Assembly: GCF_011045095.1 (NCBI RefSeq)
Contig: NZ_JAALDL010000007.1
Location: 144,502-208,501 of the forward strand
Origin: Grimontia sedimenti
GTDB taxonomy: Bacteria; Pseudomonadota; Gammaproteobacteria; Enterobacterales; Vibrionaceae
Length of the DNA: 64,000 nucleotides
Reading direction: 5' to 3'
Below, piece by piece: positions 1 through 10,801 of this stretch. The notes beneath the pieces are model-generated. The model searched no databases. It had not been told where the DNA came from and worked only from the letters and a program-made list of their open reading frames with translations. The first letter of the stretch is position 1. The number at the start of each line of letters is the position of its first letter. Position numbers and translations under genes: made by a program.

Positions 1-1818
1 ACCACGGGCCCCCATCAGTCCGACATTGGACGCATCAAGATACAGCGCATCGTTTTGGAACAGCAGATCCAGTTCCAAATCTGTCAGCGTCGGCCACTGG
101 GTATCAAAACTGAACTGCCCATTTTTGAGCGGCACATAAGCCTGAAAAATGCCTTGATGTTCGAGGTACGGGAAGGTTTCAAAGTCGCCATACCACACCA
201 GCTTGGCGTGATCAGCCTGCCCTCCGCGAATCGCTGCGGAGAGATAATCAGTGAGCTCTTCATCGAGTGCTAAAGCAGGGAGGTATCGCCAGGTTTCCCC
301 AGCATTGTTCAAACTGGCTTCGGCGTAAAACGCAAGCCAGGAACTGCGGTCATCAAACGGGATATCCAGACGGAACTCGCCCACCACATCCAAATGGGGC
401 GAGCGCACAGCCACGCTGTCAGACCAGATAGTCACGCTATCTTCATGCATCTGCCAGTAGCCGACCACATTACCCTGTTCAATGTTGAGCGGTGCCTGAA
501 AGAAGTCTCCATACGGCAGGATGTCGTCAGTCATTGCCAGCGTGACCTTGCCGTTTTGACCCACACCTGCCACGGTCAAATCCAGTTTGTGCACTTCCGG
601 CAAGTAGGTCCAATGCTTGAAGCCAACGTTTTTCAAGACTGCAGAGTAGTGAACCTCACCGCCTTTTTGTTGCTCAATACGAATATCCTGCGCCATGCCT
701 TTCGGCGCCAATTCATTGATGGCGTTTTCCACCCCTTTGGGCAGCGCGACCAACTCTCGAAGGGGGAGCAACAACTGCACGTCAAAGTAGCCAAGGTTCA
801 CCAGCCAAACGTCATCGTTGATATCCGCTCGCAGGTTCGGCTCTGGCCAGAGTTTGCCATCGGTTTTAATCGCGAAGTTATCAGTGGCGATATGCCAGCC
901 ATCGCCGGACTGCTCAACCAGAAGCTGTCCGCGCTGAATATTGACCGATTGCATACTACTGCCCTGGCTTTGTAGTACTGGAGCATTCGGGAACCACGCG
1001 ATATCACTGTTATTCACACTGATAAGTGCAGAACGGGCTTCGCCTTTTTCTACTGTCAGCCACGCTTCGCCGCCGACTTTAGCCGTCGCCAGCGACACAT
1101 CTGGGTTAACGAATTTGCTGATCCAGCTTTTCAGCGAGACATCATCCGCCTTAACGTAAAACTCACCATCGAGTGAGCCCAGCCCATTGTTTTCAGTAAA
1201 CACCCCTTGAACATCAAGCTTATTGAGTGATGTCCCCTGAACACTCACCACACCTTGAACATGGTGAGTCCCTGCGCGGTTGTCCCAAAGCAGAGAGTTA
1301 ATATCAATGGTTTTACGCTCGTCAGACGGCGACAGCAGGGTCACTTTGGCGTCGTGAATAGCAAACTGGCCCAGCCCGACCAGAAACAGACGCTCCAGCT
1401 GAGATTTCAGACTCTCATTACTTTTGTTGTCCCGCTCCGGAAGCTGAGTGAGATCGACGTTAAGCCCGGTGATCGTCACATTGGAAAACGTCGGCTCCCG
1501 GCGCTGTAACGTCGCCCAGAGATCGAACTGCATGTCGATGCTTTCAGCCGTCAGAATTTCCAGATGGGAAGTTTCAGTAGAAAGTGTCAGATCGTGCAAA
1601 GATAAAGAAGGCACCAGATAACGCCAGTGCCCTTTGAAGGTAGAAAAGTCGATGGTAAAGCCAGAGGTATCACTTGCCCAACGCTGTATCGGCGCTTTAG
1701 CCGCATCCAAGTTGGGCAATACAACACGCATGGCCGCGGTAAATACCGCAGCACACACTAGTAAAACAACGAGTAGCCATTTCACCGTCACTGCTAAGCG
1801 TTGAGCAAATTTCGCCAT
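1..1818 (-). CDS. yhdP: YhdP family protein, N-terminal 606 codons (partial)
   Basis: The minus strand is open from an ATG at 1818 to the window edge, giving the first 606 residues of a protein that continues outside. It begins MAKFAQRLAVTVKWLLV, an N-terminal membrane anchor, followed by a long beta-rich AsmA-like region. Homologues are about 1,270 residues. YhdP-type proteins (TIGR02099) belong to the AsmA-like group thought to move phospholipid between inner and outer membranes. The gene starts 17 nt after the rng stop, in the usual rng-yhdP order, so it is probably cotranscribed. No strong ribosome-binding site is visible. The family call rests on context and overall character; the role is known from relatives only. 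Confidence 0.85.
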   Translation of the reverse strand, partial: MAKFAQRLAVTVKWLLVVLLVCAAVFTAAMRVVLPNLDAAKAPIQRWASDTSGFTIDFSTFKGHWRYLVPSLSLHDLTLSTETSHLEILTAESIDMQFDLWATLQRREPTFSNVTITGLNVDLTQLPERDNKSNESLKSQLERLFLVGLGQFAIHDAKVTLLSPSDERKTIDINSLLWDNRAGTHHVQGVVSVQGTSLNKLDVQGVFTENNGLGSLDGEFYVKADDVSLKSWISKFVNPDVSLATAKVGGEAWLTVEKGEARSALISVNNSDIAWFPNAPVLQSQGSSMQSVNIQRGQLLVEQSGDGWHIATDNFAIKTDGKLWPEPNLRADINDDVWLVNLGYFDVQLLLPLRELVALPKGVENAINELAPKGMAQDIRIEQQKGGEVHYSAVLKNVGFKHWTYLPEVHKLDLTVAGVGQNGKVTLAMTDDILPYGDFFQAPLNIEQGNVVGYWQMHEDSVTIWSDSVAVRSPHLDVVGEFRLDIPFDDRSSWLAFYAEASLNNAGETWRYLPALALDEELTDYLSAAIRGGQADHAKLVWYGDFETFPYLEHQGIFQAYVPLKNGQFSFDTQWPTLTDLELDLLFQNDALYLDASNVGLMGARG

Positions 1819-1835
1819 GAAAAGAACGGTCTCGC

Positions 1836-3305
1836 TTACATCATCACTACATCAAACTGCTCTTGGGTATACAGCGGCTCTACATGCACTTTTACTTGTT
1901 TACCAATGAAGACTTCAAGCTCCGCTACTGCGTGTGATTCTTCACCTTCCAGCGCTTCGCCCACAGACGGTGACGCATACACCACAAACTTGTCGGCATC
2001 ATACGCACGGTTCACCCGGGTAATTTCGCGTAAAATTTCGTAGCAAACCGTTTCCACCGTCTTCACTGAACCACGACCTTCGCAAGTTGGACATTGGCCA
2101 CACAATACGTGCTCAATGCTTTCGCGCGTGCGCTTACGGGTCATCTCCACCAAACCAAGTTGAGTGAAGCCATTGATATTGGTTTTCACACGATCTTTCG
2201 ACAACGCCTGCTCAAGTGACTGCAATACACGCTGGCGGTGTTCTTCCGAGCTCATATCGATAAAGTCGATGATGATAATGCCGCCGAGGTTACGAAGACG
2301 AAGTTGTCGCGCGATGGCACGGGTAGCTTCAGTGTTGGTGTTGAAGATGGTCTCTTCAAGGTTACGTCGCCCCACAAACGCGCCGGTGTTGATATCCACC
2401 GTGGTCATGGCTTCGGTTTGGTCGATAATCAGGTAGCCACCAGATTTCAGCTCCACTTTACGATCAAGTGAGCGCTGAATTTCATTCTCGGTGTCATACA
2501 TATCGAAGATGGGCTGCTCGCCGGTGTAGAGCTCAAGCTTGTCAGACAATTCTGGCACAAACTCTTCAGTAAACTCCCTAAGTGCTTCCATCGCTGTGCG
2601 GGAATCAACACGGATAATATTGAGCTCAGTGCCGACGAAATCACGCAAAATACGCTGGGCCAAGCCCAATTCACCATAAAGCATCGACTTGGAAGGACGC
2701 TTGGCACGACGCTCCAGCACCTTGTTCCAAAGACGTTTGAGGAAAGCCGCATCCTGAGCCATTTCCTGATCCGATGCGCCTTCTGCCGCGGTGCGGATAA
2801 TGAAGCCGCCGAGGTCATCACAGTAGTCAGACACGATGTTCTTCAGGCGCTCGCGCTCTTCTTCACTTTCAATACGCTGAGACACGCCCACATGCGCTGC
2901 GCCAGGCATAAATACCAAGTAGCGGGAAGGTAAGGTGATGTCTGTGGTCAGACGCGCGCCTTTGGTACCCAGAGGGTCTTTTACCACCTGCACCACAATA
3001 TCCTGCCCCTGGCGAACCAGCTCAGAAATATCTCGTACCTGAAATTGCTGCTTTTCGTTTTCAGCGACACATTCAGTGTGAGGAACGATGTCGGAGGCGT
3101 GCAGGAACGCTGCTTTATCAAGACCGATATCGACGAAAGCCGCCTGCATACCTGGCAGTACGCGGCTCACTTTGCCTTTGTAGATGTTGCCAACAATGCC
3201 GCGCTTCGCTTCGCGCTCAATATGCACTTCCTGCAGATTACCCGCCTCAATCATGGCGACACGGGTTTCTGAAGGCGTCACGTTAATCAATAACTCTGCG
3301 TTCAT
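1836..3305 (-). CDS. rng: Ribonuclease G
   Basis: This 489-residue protein has the RNase E/G layout: an S1 RNA-binding domain at about residues 39-125, an acidic catalytic segment with IIIIDFIDM near residue 310, and the zinc-link CGQCPTC near 405. The length matches E. coli RNase G (489). It lacks the long C-terminal degradosome scaffold of RNase E. RNase G matures the 5' end of 16S rRNA and takes part in mRNA decay. The start overlaps the end of maf by 4 nt, so the two are probably translationally coupled. Confidence 0.96.
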   Translation of the reverse strand: MNAELLINVTPSETRVAMIEAGNLQEVHIEREAKRGIVGNIYKGKVSRVLPGMQAAFVDIGLDKAAFLHASDIVPHTECVAENEKQQFQVRDISELVRQGQDIVVQVVKDPLGTKGARLTTDITLPSRYLVFMPGAAHVGVSQRIESEEERERLKNIVSDYCDDLGGFIIRTAAEGASDQEMAQDAAFLKRLWNKVLERRAKRPSKSMLYGELGLAQRILRDFVGTELNIIRVDSRTAMEALREFTEEFVPELSDKLELYTGEQPIFDMYDTENEIQRSLDRKVELKSGGYLIIDQTEAMTTVDINTGAFVGRRNLEETIFNTNTEATRAIARQLRLRNLGGIIIIDFIDMSSEEHRQRVLQSLEQALSKDRVKTNINGFTQLGLVEMTRKRTRESIEHVLCGQCPTCEGRGSVKTVETVCYEILREITRVNRAYDADKFVVYASPSVGEALEGEESHAVAELEVFIGKQVKVHVEPLYTQEQFDVVMM

Positions 3306-3889
3306 AGGTTTTTACCGCTTAATTTTTGGAATTCTTTTAACAGAGTATCTGTTTCGTAAAGTGGCAGACCGACCACAGCATGATAACTGCCGTCAATTCG
3401 GGTCACGAACCGGCCGCCAAGTCCCTGAATCGCATAGCTTCCTGCTTTGTCGCAAGGTTCGCCGCTATGCCAGTAGGTTTCGATTTCTTCGTCACTCAGG
3501 GGTTTAAACCATACATTAGTTGTGACCAGAGTGGTCAGGGAATGGTTCCGATCTGCCAGCGTCACAGCCGTCATCACCTGATGTTGGCGATCAGACAACT
3601 GGCGCAGCATGGCGAGCGACGCATCAAGATCTGCGGGCTTTTCCAATACCTTGCCGTCACAGACAACGATGGTGTCTGAGCCCAGCACTGGCAGGTCGAC
3701 AGGCGCGACATTGACGCCGGCTTTTGCCTTATCGAGGGATAAACGGCGGACATAGTCCGCCGCTTGTTCATGAGGCTGGCGCTGTTCTTCAACGTCAACA
3801 CGTAAAATCTCAAACTGGACAGAGAGTTGTTCCAGCAGCGCCTTTCTGCGAGGTGAGGCAGACGCGAGATAAAGTTGAAGATCTGCCAT
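3302..3889 (-). CDS. maf: Maf-family nucleotide pyrophosphatase
   Basis: This 195-residue protein starts with [17 protein letters not shown], the Maf family signature (SxSPRR), and has the later VLGSDTIVV motif. Family members hydrolyse non-canonical or modified nucleoside triphosphates such as dTTP/UTP and m5UTP to the monophosphate, cleaning the nucleotide pool. Position between mreD and rng matches the E. coli yhdE locus. The end overlaps the rng start by 4 nt, and the start lies 12 nt after mreD. Confidence 0.94.
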   Translation of the reverse strand: MADLQLYLASASPRRKALLEQLSVQFEILRVDVEEQRQPHEQAADYVRRLSLDKAKAGVNVAPVDLPVLGSDTIVVCDGKVLEKPADLDASLAMLRQLSDRQHQVMTAVTLADRNHSLTTLVTTNVWFKPLSDEEIETYWHSGEPCDKAGSYAIQGLGGRFVTRIDGSYHAVVGLPLYETDTLLKEFQKLSGKNL

Positions 3890-3901
3890 GATTTCTCCAG
3901 A

Positions 3902-4390
3902 TTACTTAATCGAAAATTGACGGCGCACCCGTCGCAGCAGCAAAAACAGCCAAGGCCATAATAAGAAGTTAAGCAGACCTGCCCAAAGCTGCGCCGGGTC
4001 GAACTGGACATTGGATACCAAGTACTCCGCCCAAAACTCTAGCACTTTTCCTGCCAAGGTCAGCAAAGACAAGAGTGCTGCCTGTTGCCAGAGCGACATG
4101 TTACGCAGCATCTGAAAGTTCAGCGCGACAATATAAACCAGCACTGACATCATCAAGCCGCGCACACCGAGTGTGGAGCCCAGCATTAAATCCCAGAGCA
4201 AACCAACCACCAGCGCCGTGCCGACATTCACACGGTGTGGCAGTGCCAATACCCAATAGAAAGCCACCAACAACACCCAGGATGGGCGAAATGGTGCCAG
4301 CTCACCAGGCCACGGCGCGGCCTGAAGGATCAGTGCGATAATAAACGACAGCCAGATAAGCGCACGGCCACGCATGCTTGAATTAGCCAT
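3902..4390 (-). CDS. mreD: Rod shape-determining protein MreD
   Basis: This 162-residue, strongly hydrophobic protein has about five predicted membrane segments, starting with WLSFIIALILQAAPWP and including PSWVLLVAFYWVLALP, both typical of MreD. It is an inner-membrane part of the elongasome with MreB and MreC and is needed for rod shape. Its start overlaps the mreC end by 8 nt. Length matches E. coli MreD (162). Confidence 0.93.
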   Translation of the reverse strand: MANSSMRGRALIWLSFIIALILQAAPWPGELAPFRPSWVLLVAFYWVLALPHRVNVGTALVVGLLWDLMLGSTLGVRGLMMSVLVYIVALNFQMLRNMSLWQQAALLSLLTLAGKVLEFWAEYLVSNVQFDPAQLWAGLLNFLLWPWLFLLLRRVRRQFSIK

Positions 4391-5305
4391 TGCTTACCTC
4401 TTCGGTTTGTTCTTCGGTCGTTGAAGGTTGGGCATCTTCACTTGCAGGTGTTTGCCCTTCCTCTTCAACCACTTCTTCTTTCTCAACGTCAGTTGGCCAC
4501 ACCAGCAGCAAATATCTCAAACGATCAAACTGCACTTCTGGCTTAGCGTCCACCTGTGCAAATGGGCGTTTGTTGTCAAAAGAGAACGACGTGACTCTCG
4601 CCACCGGATAGCCTTCAGGGAATACACCACCCAAGCCAGACGTGACCAGCATGTCGCCCGGCTCAATGTCCGTGCTGCTTGGGATGTTTTCCAACTGGAT
4701 ATTGTCGTTATCACCGCGACCTGAAGCGATAACACGAATATCGTTACGCACTACCTGAACTGGAATCGCATGGGTTGGATCAGTGATAAGCAGTACACGG
4801 CTATTGTGTGCACCGACATAAGAAACTTGCCCTACGATGCCCCGCTCGTTAATCACTGGCTGGCCTTCGTAAACCCCGTTTGTACGCCCTTTATCAATCA
4901 TCACCTGATGCTTGTAAGGGTCAGAGTCTACCGCCATGACTTCCGCTACCATCTTGCGTTCGTCACGCACAAACGGAGAACCCAGTAGCTCGCGAAGACG
5001 CTGATTTTCTTGCTCCAGTTGATCCAAGATCAACTGTCCGCTTCGTAGCAGCAGGACTTCTTCTTTGAGCTTGGTGTTGTCAATCAACAGCTGTTGGTGC
5101 GAGGTGAACTGACGGAAGACATTATCGAGCAGATCACGCGGCACATTCGACGCGTATTGCAACGGCGCGACCAGCGAGTTCAGCAAATAACGGAAATTGG
5201 TGAAGGCACCCAAACGACTATCAGCCAGCATAAGGCTGGCTGATATTAAAGAGCGAAGAACAGGCGTAATTGTAGCGATGGCCCACGGCCAAAAATTGGT
5301 TTCAT
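4383..5305 (-). CDS. mreC: Rod shape-determining protein MreC, apparent 1-nt frameshift in N-terminal anchor
   Basis: The ATG at 5305 begins MKPIFGRGPSLQLRLFFAL, the family N-terminus, then meets TAA. The rest of MreC (MLADSRLGAFTNFRYLL, coiled coil, two beta domains, acidic tail) lies in another frame and is open from an internal ATG at 5231. One extra T in the TTT run (plus-strand AAA at 5248-5250) would give ..FFALLISASLMLADSR and one 307-residue protein. Starting at 5231 would remove the membrane anchor, which is unlikely to work. MreC is a periplasmic elongasome scaffold that binds PBP2. The break could be a base-calling error, a real mutation or, least likely, recoding. Confidence 0.88.
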
Positions 5306-5337
5306 TCAGTTACAACCTGTTTGTTGATGGAAGAAGA

Positions 5338-6390
<1,053 letters not shown>

Positions 6391-6428
6391 TTAATCCTGC
6401 AAGCGTTAAAATTCTTCAAATTCCGCTA

Positions 6429-6457
6429 AATGTACCAACGCTGACGGGGCGCGGCAA
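6429..6457 (-). promoter_or_regulatory. Possible sigma70 promoter of the mreB operon
   Basis: On the minus strand TTGCCG and TACATT stand 17 nt apart, about 50 bp before the mreB start. The -35 is a fair match and the -10 is moderate. It lies in the 116-bp gap between mshQ and mreB. No experimental support. Confidence 0.3.
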
Positions 6458-6497
6458 GGTGATGATCTACAAACCTGAATGAGATCTGTCTTTTTTT

Positions 6498-9400
6498 TCA
6501 TTCCCCTGTCAATGTGATGTTTTTTTCACCTTTATAGATGACACGATCACTTCCCCGGTAAAACCCAAAGGTTCCTATTGCGCTGGGATCATCATCAAAT
6601 TGCGCACCCTGCCAATTATGTTGCAACCAGGTTTGTGGTGCAGCGCTGCCGATCGCCGTATCCAGCCTCTGCCAGTAACGGAACTGCTCCCGGTTTAAAT
6701 TGCCATTTTGAGCCGGAGCCTTCACAACAAACTCGGAGCGGCCATTTTCGACAGTTTTCTTTGTTATGGTGCGGTTGGCGCTATCGCGCAAGAAAATCTG
6801 GGCACGATTGGCTTCTTCGCTGGTACTGCTGAATAGCACTTCTTTCTCACCAATATCGGTCGATATTTCTGATGCATTGTCTCGTGTATTGGTGACAAAA
6901 CGCTGACCATTAAACACTTCGACTACAACTGGCATGGTTTGTTCACGCGAAAGATCTTGGGTTTCAGTAAATCCTTCCATGCGCATCCGGCCAAACATAA
7001 ATTCACCTTGGGCGAACTCGGCGCCAAACTCGCCATCTACATCAGGGTTTGGCAACTTTTCGACGCACTGGCTCGTAGTACTGTCATTGCAAAATCTGAA
7101 ATCCGTACCATCCCTATCTGGCTGACTCGGATCTACACCCGCAACAAATTTCAACTCGGGATATGGCCCATCTGGCGAACTGCCCTTATCAACCATCATA
7201 TTACCACTGAAGCTAAATCGACTGCCGGTCTCGCCATCTCCGATCCAGCGTCCTGTCAAACGACTGCTAGGGTGCTGCCAACGCGATGTGAGGCTTTCAT
7301 ATCCTGTCACACCAGATGACGGTATCATCGCCCAGTCCACAAACTGGGCTTTATCTGCATCATCAAACAGATGGTAGTTTTTCACTGCCTGATGCTTAGC
7401 GTTCATCGCCAAAACTGTGTATTGCCCTTCGAAAGGCTGGTTCATATAAGTAAAGCCTTCGCCGCCGCTGTCCTGGTTATCGCTGATAGCGGGTGTGATG
7501 TTTCCTGACAGAGAGAAATAAGCAGGGTAGAAGCGTCCAACCTCCAATTCCCCCGGATTCACAATCATTCCAAGGTACGGGTTTGTTAGCTTTGAGCGAA
7601 TGCCGAATGAACCAACATCGCTAACTGAAAGGCCATTGAACCGGTATCGGTTGCTCGCATTCACTTGAGTATGTGCTTTTGGTGCTATCCCATGAATTTG
7701 AGCGCCTTTGCCACCTGTAGGTTTTTTTATAATGGCCGTTTCATCCAACGTGACAAACGCTTCCGGAGCGCCCATTTTCCAGAAGTTGGGCGTAGCTTCT
7801 CTTTGGCAAAATGAAGATGCAAGTGGAGCCTCAGTACCGTTAGTCAAATCCGTTCCATTCAGATCGTTTCCACCAGACCAAATCACTGGCGTTAACGCCA
7901 GACCAAAACTCTCTCCAGCCATTTTGAAAGCGTTATCGGGATTACCCGGCATACCACAGAATGCAAAAGTATATGGGCGGGAGTGAACAATTATGTCTCC
8001 GGTTAACTCAGAAACATAATCTTTGCCTTCAGGCTCATCTGAAGCCTCAGTCGCTAATCCGCCTTTATTGTTTTCTTTGATATTGGCAAAAATAGGGATA
8101 TTGATAGGAATAGCGATTTCACCGGCATCGTTGTACCGAACATCCAGATCTGCTTTTCCTTCGGTAAAAGTTATCGCGTTAGGATTACTTCCATTCGCAG
8201 AAATACCATTTACATAAGCTAGCTTGGTGCCAGTTGAAGGCGAGTCATATTTTGTCGATGCTTCTAGGTCAAAGGTGCCATTGATATGTTTAACACTGCA
8301 GCTTTGTCCATTGCCTGCGCTTTTTACAACTTCAATAAGTACATTTTCTTCTTTACCCGCAACAAGCTTTAATGGACTGCCCGCATTTAAGCGAAGACCT
8401 ATTTTTTCAAAATGAAAAGGGCCCGCTGTATCTTCTAAAGTTCCTTCCACCTGCTCGCTGTTTTTGAAAGTCCCTTTAACTGAAACATCGCCACCGCTTC
8501 CGCCAAGCCAAAGATGAGCGACACCATTTACCACCGGAACATTGTTCATCCACTTATTAGTGCAATTGGAGTTAGGCATACCATCTGTAGCCCAACAAGC
8601 GTGTTGGTTAGGTGATGTTACAGATACGTCTAGCAAACCATTTACATCGTCCTGAAGGACATCATTGGAGTCCAATATTGAGAAAGTCAGAGGAATGCGG
8701 TTACAGCCGCTGGCAGTGGCTGTTTCAGGAGAGATGTTTAGTTTATAGCTCTGCCGTGGAGCAGCATATTTTAATTTTGAATATCCACCTAGCTCTAGGT
8801 ATCTGGCTGTAACTGCACCATATATAATGGTGCCAAAGTTTTGCTTGGGTTGCGAGCCCGCAATTTTTACTACACCGTCGGCATAAACATAAGCGTGTGT
8901 TTTGGAAAACTCTCCGAATTGTGCATCAAAAATGCCGCTAACGGATGCGTTTGCCGATGAATTGTTGTGAACCCAAAGGATGAGGTTACTCGGTTCGCCA
9001 TATGTGGAAAAACTCGTATCCTTAAAATAGTTAATAGTGGAGCTTGAACCAACTTTCAGGCTGTTTACATGTATTTCAACTTCACCTTCTACACTGATAT
9101 TCACTGAGTCACTGATTATTAAATCACCGAAATAGTATATCCCTGGCTTAAAGTGAAGATTAACGTTTTGGAGCACTCGAACAACCTTATAGCGAGGTTC
9201 CGAAGGTGTGAGCGTGAAATTCTTCGACTGATAAGAAGAGAATTGCTTCTCTTCATTCACAAGTGGATGGGTTCCTTTGTTCACCTCAAGTGGCTCTAGG
9301 CCAACGTATGTTGCTCTGATGAGATCACTACGTTCACAAGGCACTGTATTGGTTCCATCGACTCCCCCATCTCCGCATTTGGCATTGTACTTTTTATCGT

Positions 9401-9629
9401 ATTGACCGAATCCCAAGAAAACCTTCTCTTGCTCTAAATGCTCAACCATCGACTCAGATTGAGCTACGACACAGCTCGAAGCTATGCTAGTTTTTGAGCC
9501 ACATTTAAATTTAACGCTATCTGCCAGAGGAGCTTGTGATTGCGCAGGCCCTGGGAAATAGCTTGTTAGAGAAGCATCTGCAGTAGCAGAGAAAAAAAAG
9601 AGCCAAACGATTGAGAGCTGTTTAATCAT
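6498..9629 (-). CDS. mshQ: MSHA biogenesis protein MshQ
   Basis: The start chosen is the ATG at 9629, giving MIKQLSIVWLFFFSATADA, a clear signal peptide, behind an AGGGGG ribosome-binding site. An upstream in-frame start at 9737 would run through mshP. The protein has 1,043 residues and several Cys pairs. An N-terminal third holds a beta-helix-like stretch (FKPGIYYFGDLIISDSVNI, about residues 155-190), then repeated beta-sandwich-like segments, then a C-terminal region typical of MshQ (DUF6701-like). MshQ is the last msh gene and is thought to be an exported, possibly tip-associated or adhesive factor; its role is not settled. The N-terminal half looks AT-richer than its neighbours. Confidence 0.87.
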   Translation of the reverse strand: MIKQLSIVWLFFFSATADASLTSYFPGPAQSQAPLADSVKFKCGSKTSIASSCVVAQSESMVEHLEQEKVFLGFGQYDKKYNAKCGDGGVDGTNTVPCERSDLIRATYVGLEPLEVNKGTHPLVNEEKQFSSYQSKNFTLTPSEPRYKVVRVLQNVNLHFKPGIYYFGDLIISDSVNISVEGEVEIHVNSLKVGSSSTINYFKDTSFSTYGEPSNLILWVHNNSSANASVSGIFDAQFGEFSKTHAYVYADGVVKIAGSQPKQNFGTIIYGAVTARYLELGGYSKLKYAAPRQSYKLNISPETATASGCNRIPLTFSILDSNDVLQDDVNGLLDVSVTSPNQHACWATDGMPNSNCTNKWMNNVPVVNGVAHLWLGGSGGDVSVKGTFKNSEQVEGTLEDTAGPFHFEKIGLRLNAGSPLKLVAGKEENVLIEVVKSAGNGQSCSVKHINGTFDLEASTKYDSPSTGTKLAYVNGISANGSNPNAITFTEGKADLDVRYNDAGEIAIPINIPIFANIKENNKGGLATEASDEPEGKDYVSELTGDIIVHSRPYTFAFCGMPGNPDNAFKMAGESFGLALTPVIWSGGNDLNGTDLTNGTEAPLASSFCQREATPNFWKMGAPEAFVTLDETAIIKKPTGGKGAQIHGIAPKAHTQVNASNRYRFNGLSVSDVGSFGIRSKLTNPYLGMIVNPGELEVGRFYPAYFSLSGNITPAISDNQDSGGEGFTYMNQPFEGQYTVLAMNAKHQAVKNYHLFDDADKAQFVDWAMIPSSGVTGYESLTSRWQHPSSRLTGRWIGDGETGSRFSFSGNMMVDKGSSPDGPYPELKFVAGVDPSQPDRDGTDFRFCNDSTTSQCVEKLPNPDVDGEFGAEFAQGEFMFGRMRMEGFTETQDLSREQTMPVVVEVFNGQRFVTNTRDNASEISTDIGEKEVLFSSTSEEANRAQIFLRDSANRTITKKTVENGRSEFVVKAPAQNGNLNREQFRYWQRLDTAIGSAAPQTWLQHNWQGAQFDDDPSAIGTFGFYRGSDRVIYKGEKNITLTGE

Positions 9630-9630
9630 C

Positions 9631-10062
9631 CTAAATCCCCCTAGCCCAGCTCTCTTGCAATCGCACAACCTGATGTGCACCACTACCGCATTGCCCCTTA
9701 CTCTCAACGCGGTATTGAACAAACTCCCCAGCGTCAATGGTTTCGCAAGTCACTGAAACCGAACAGCCGCGAAGACCTGCGGCACTAAAACTCGTCACAA
9801 CAGGTGTTTCACTGCATGTTGCTACAGGTAGATTGTTAGCATCTTTGGCCAGCGGAAATAGTCTCGCCATCGCCATTTCAGTGCCACTGTTAGCCGCAAG
9901 CCAGGCGCGTGTGCCCAAAACTTCACGGGTAGTGGTATCACTTTGTGAGGTGGTGATTTGCATCAGCGCAGCACCAAGTGCCGCCAAGGCTGTCATCGCA
10001 AATACCGCGATGATTAACATGCTGCCTTTTTGGCGTTTGGGAGAAGTAAATTTACGGTGCAT
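9631..10062 (-). CDS. mshP: MSHA biogenesis protein MshP (minor pilin-like)
   Basis: This 143-residue protein has a short basic leader, QKGSMLIIAVFAMTALAALG, then a single hydrophobic helix of the PilX/pseudopilin kind without the usual Glu5. The rest has Cys pairs fit for a small disulfide-bonded periplasmic domain. It overlaps mshO by 11 nt and lies 1 nt before mshQ. Minor pilins of this kind prime pilus assembly; the role is inferred from position and family. Confidence 0.85.
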   Translation of the reverse strand: MHRKFTSPKRQKGSMLIIAVFAMTALAALGAALMQITTSQSDTTTREVLGTRAWLAANSGTEMAMARLFPLAKDANNLPVATCSETPVVTSFSAAGLRGCSVSVTCETIDAGEFVQYRVESKGQCGSGAHQVVRLQESWARGI

Positions 10063-10801
10063 TGAGAACCTGCACTTGTTGGTTATAAACAGAATATTCG
10101 CCGGATTGGCTGAACTTGTAGGTGATATCGATCAGGTTACCGCTGGCTAAAGATGTGGTGCCCAAATTAAATCCGCTGCCGGCAGCAATGTTCATTGCCA
10201 AGGTTGTACTGTTTTGACTGCCATTGTTAATACGGCGCTCAAGGGTTCCAGTTTTGTTATCAAAGCAGAAGCTGACTGAGTTTTCGTAAATATAGAAACG
10301 TCGGGAGGGTGATTCAGCAGGCCAAGGATCCGCAGCCGTTTTCGAGGTAGTGATTGTATTGCCAGAAACGCCCGTGATCTGGTAGCTGTTCTCCCCAGTC
10401 AAATCTGCAGGCGATGAAGGTAAAAACACAATCCGATGATTTTCGCTCACTTTGGATTGCCAATCAGTCTCTTGGGTAGACAGCGCAACACTTAGCGTAT
10501 TTTCTCCCTCCACCAACTGATGATAAGTGCCGGAATAGCGAATCGGCATAAACGTTAAACACTTGCCGGTGCTGTATACATGCAAACTGTTTGGTACCGC
10601 ATGTCGCAGCTCTCTACCTACCCGCTCAACCGCAAAACGGGCTTCGGATTGCAAGGCTTCACGGTTTCGTGATTCCACATAGCCCGATGCACTGGATTCG
10701 ATAAAGCCAAAGATACCAACCGAAACAATCGCCAGAATCGTCAAGGTAACGATTAGCTCCACCAGCGTAAATCCGCGAGGTTTGCGGGTGAATAAAGCCA
10801 T
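10052..10801 (-). CDS. mshO: MSHA minor prepilin MshO
   Basis: This 249-residue type IV prepilin-like protein has the class III signal KPRGFTLVELIVTLTILA, with cleavage by prepilin peptidase expected after the Gly and Glu at mature position 5. It overlaps mshD by 1 nt and mshP by 11 nt. Position between mshD and mshP and length match V. cholerae MshO. It is probably a minor pilin of the tip complex. Confidence 0.88.
   Translation of the reverse strand: MALFTRKPRGFTLVELIVTLTILAIVSVGIFGFIESSASGYVESRNREALQSEARFAVERVGRELRHAVPNSLHVYSTGKCLTFMPIRYSGTYHQLVEGENTLSVALSTQETDWQSKVSENHRIVFLPSSPADLTGENSYQITGVSGNTITTSKTAADPWPAESPSRRFYIYENSVSFCFDNKTGTLERRINNGSQNSTTLAMNIAAGSGFNLGTTSLASGNLIDITYKFSQSGEYSVYNQQVQVLNAP

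Noticed and set aside
394-975. 193-codon plus-strand frame inside the yhdP region
   Set aside because: It lies antisense to the continuous yhdP frame, has no family features, and yhdP explains the DNA.
5231-5248. Programmed frameshifting in mreC
   Set aside because: Restoring the frame needs a shift at GCT CTT TAA, but no slippery heptamer or following pseudoknot is seen; a missing base is simpler.
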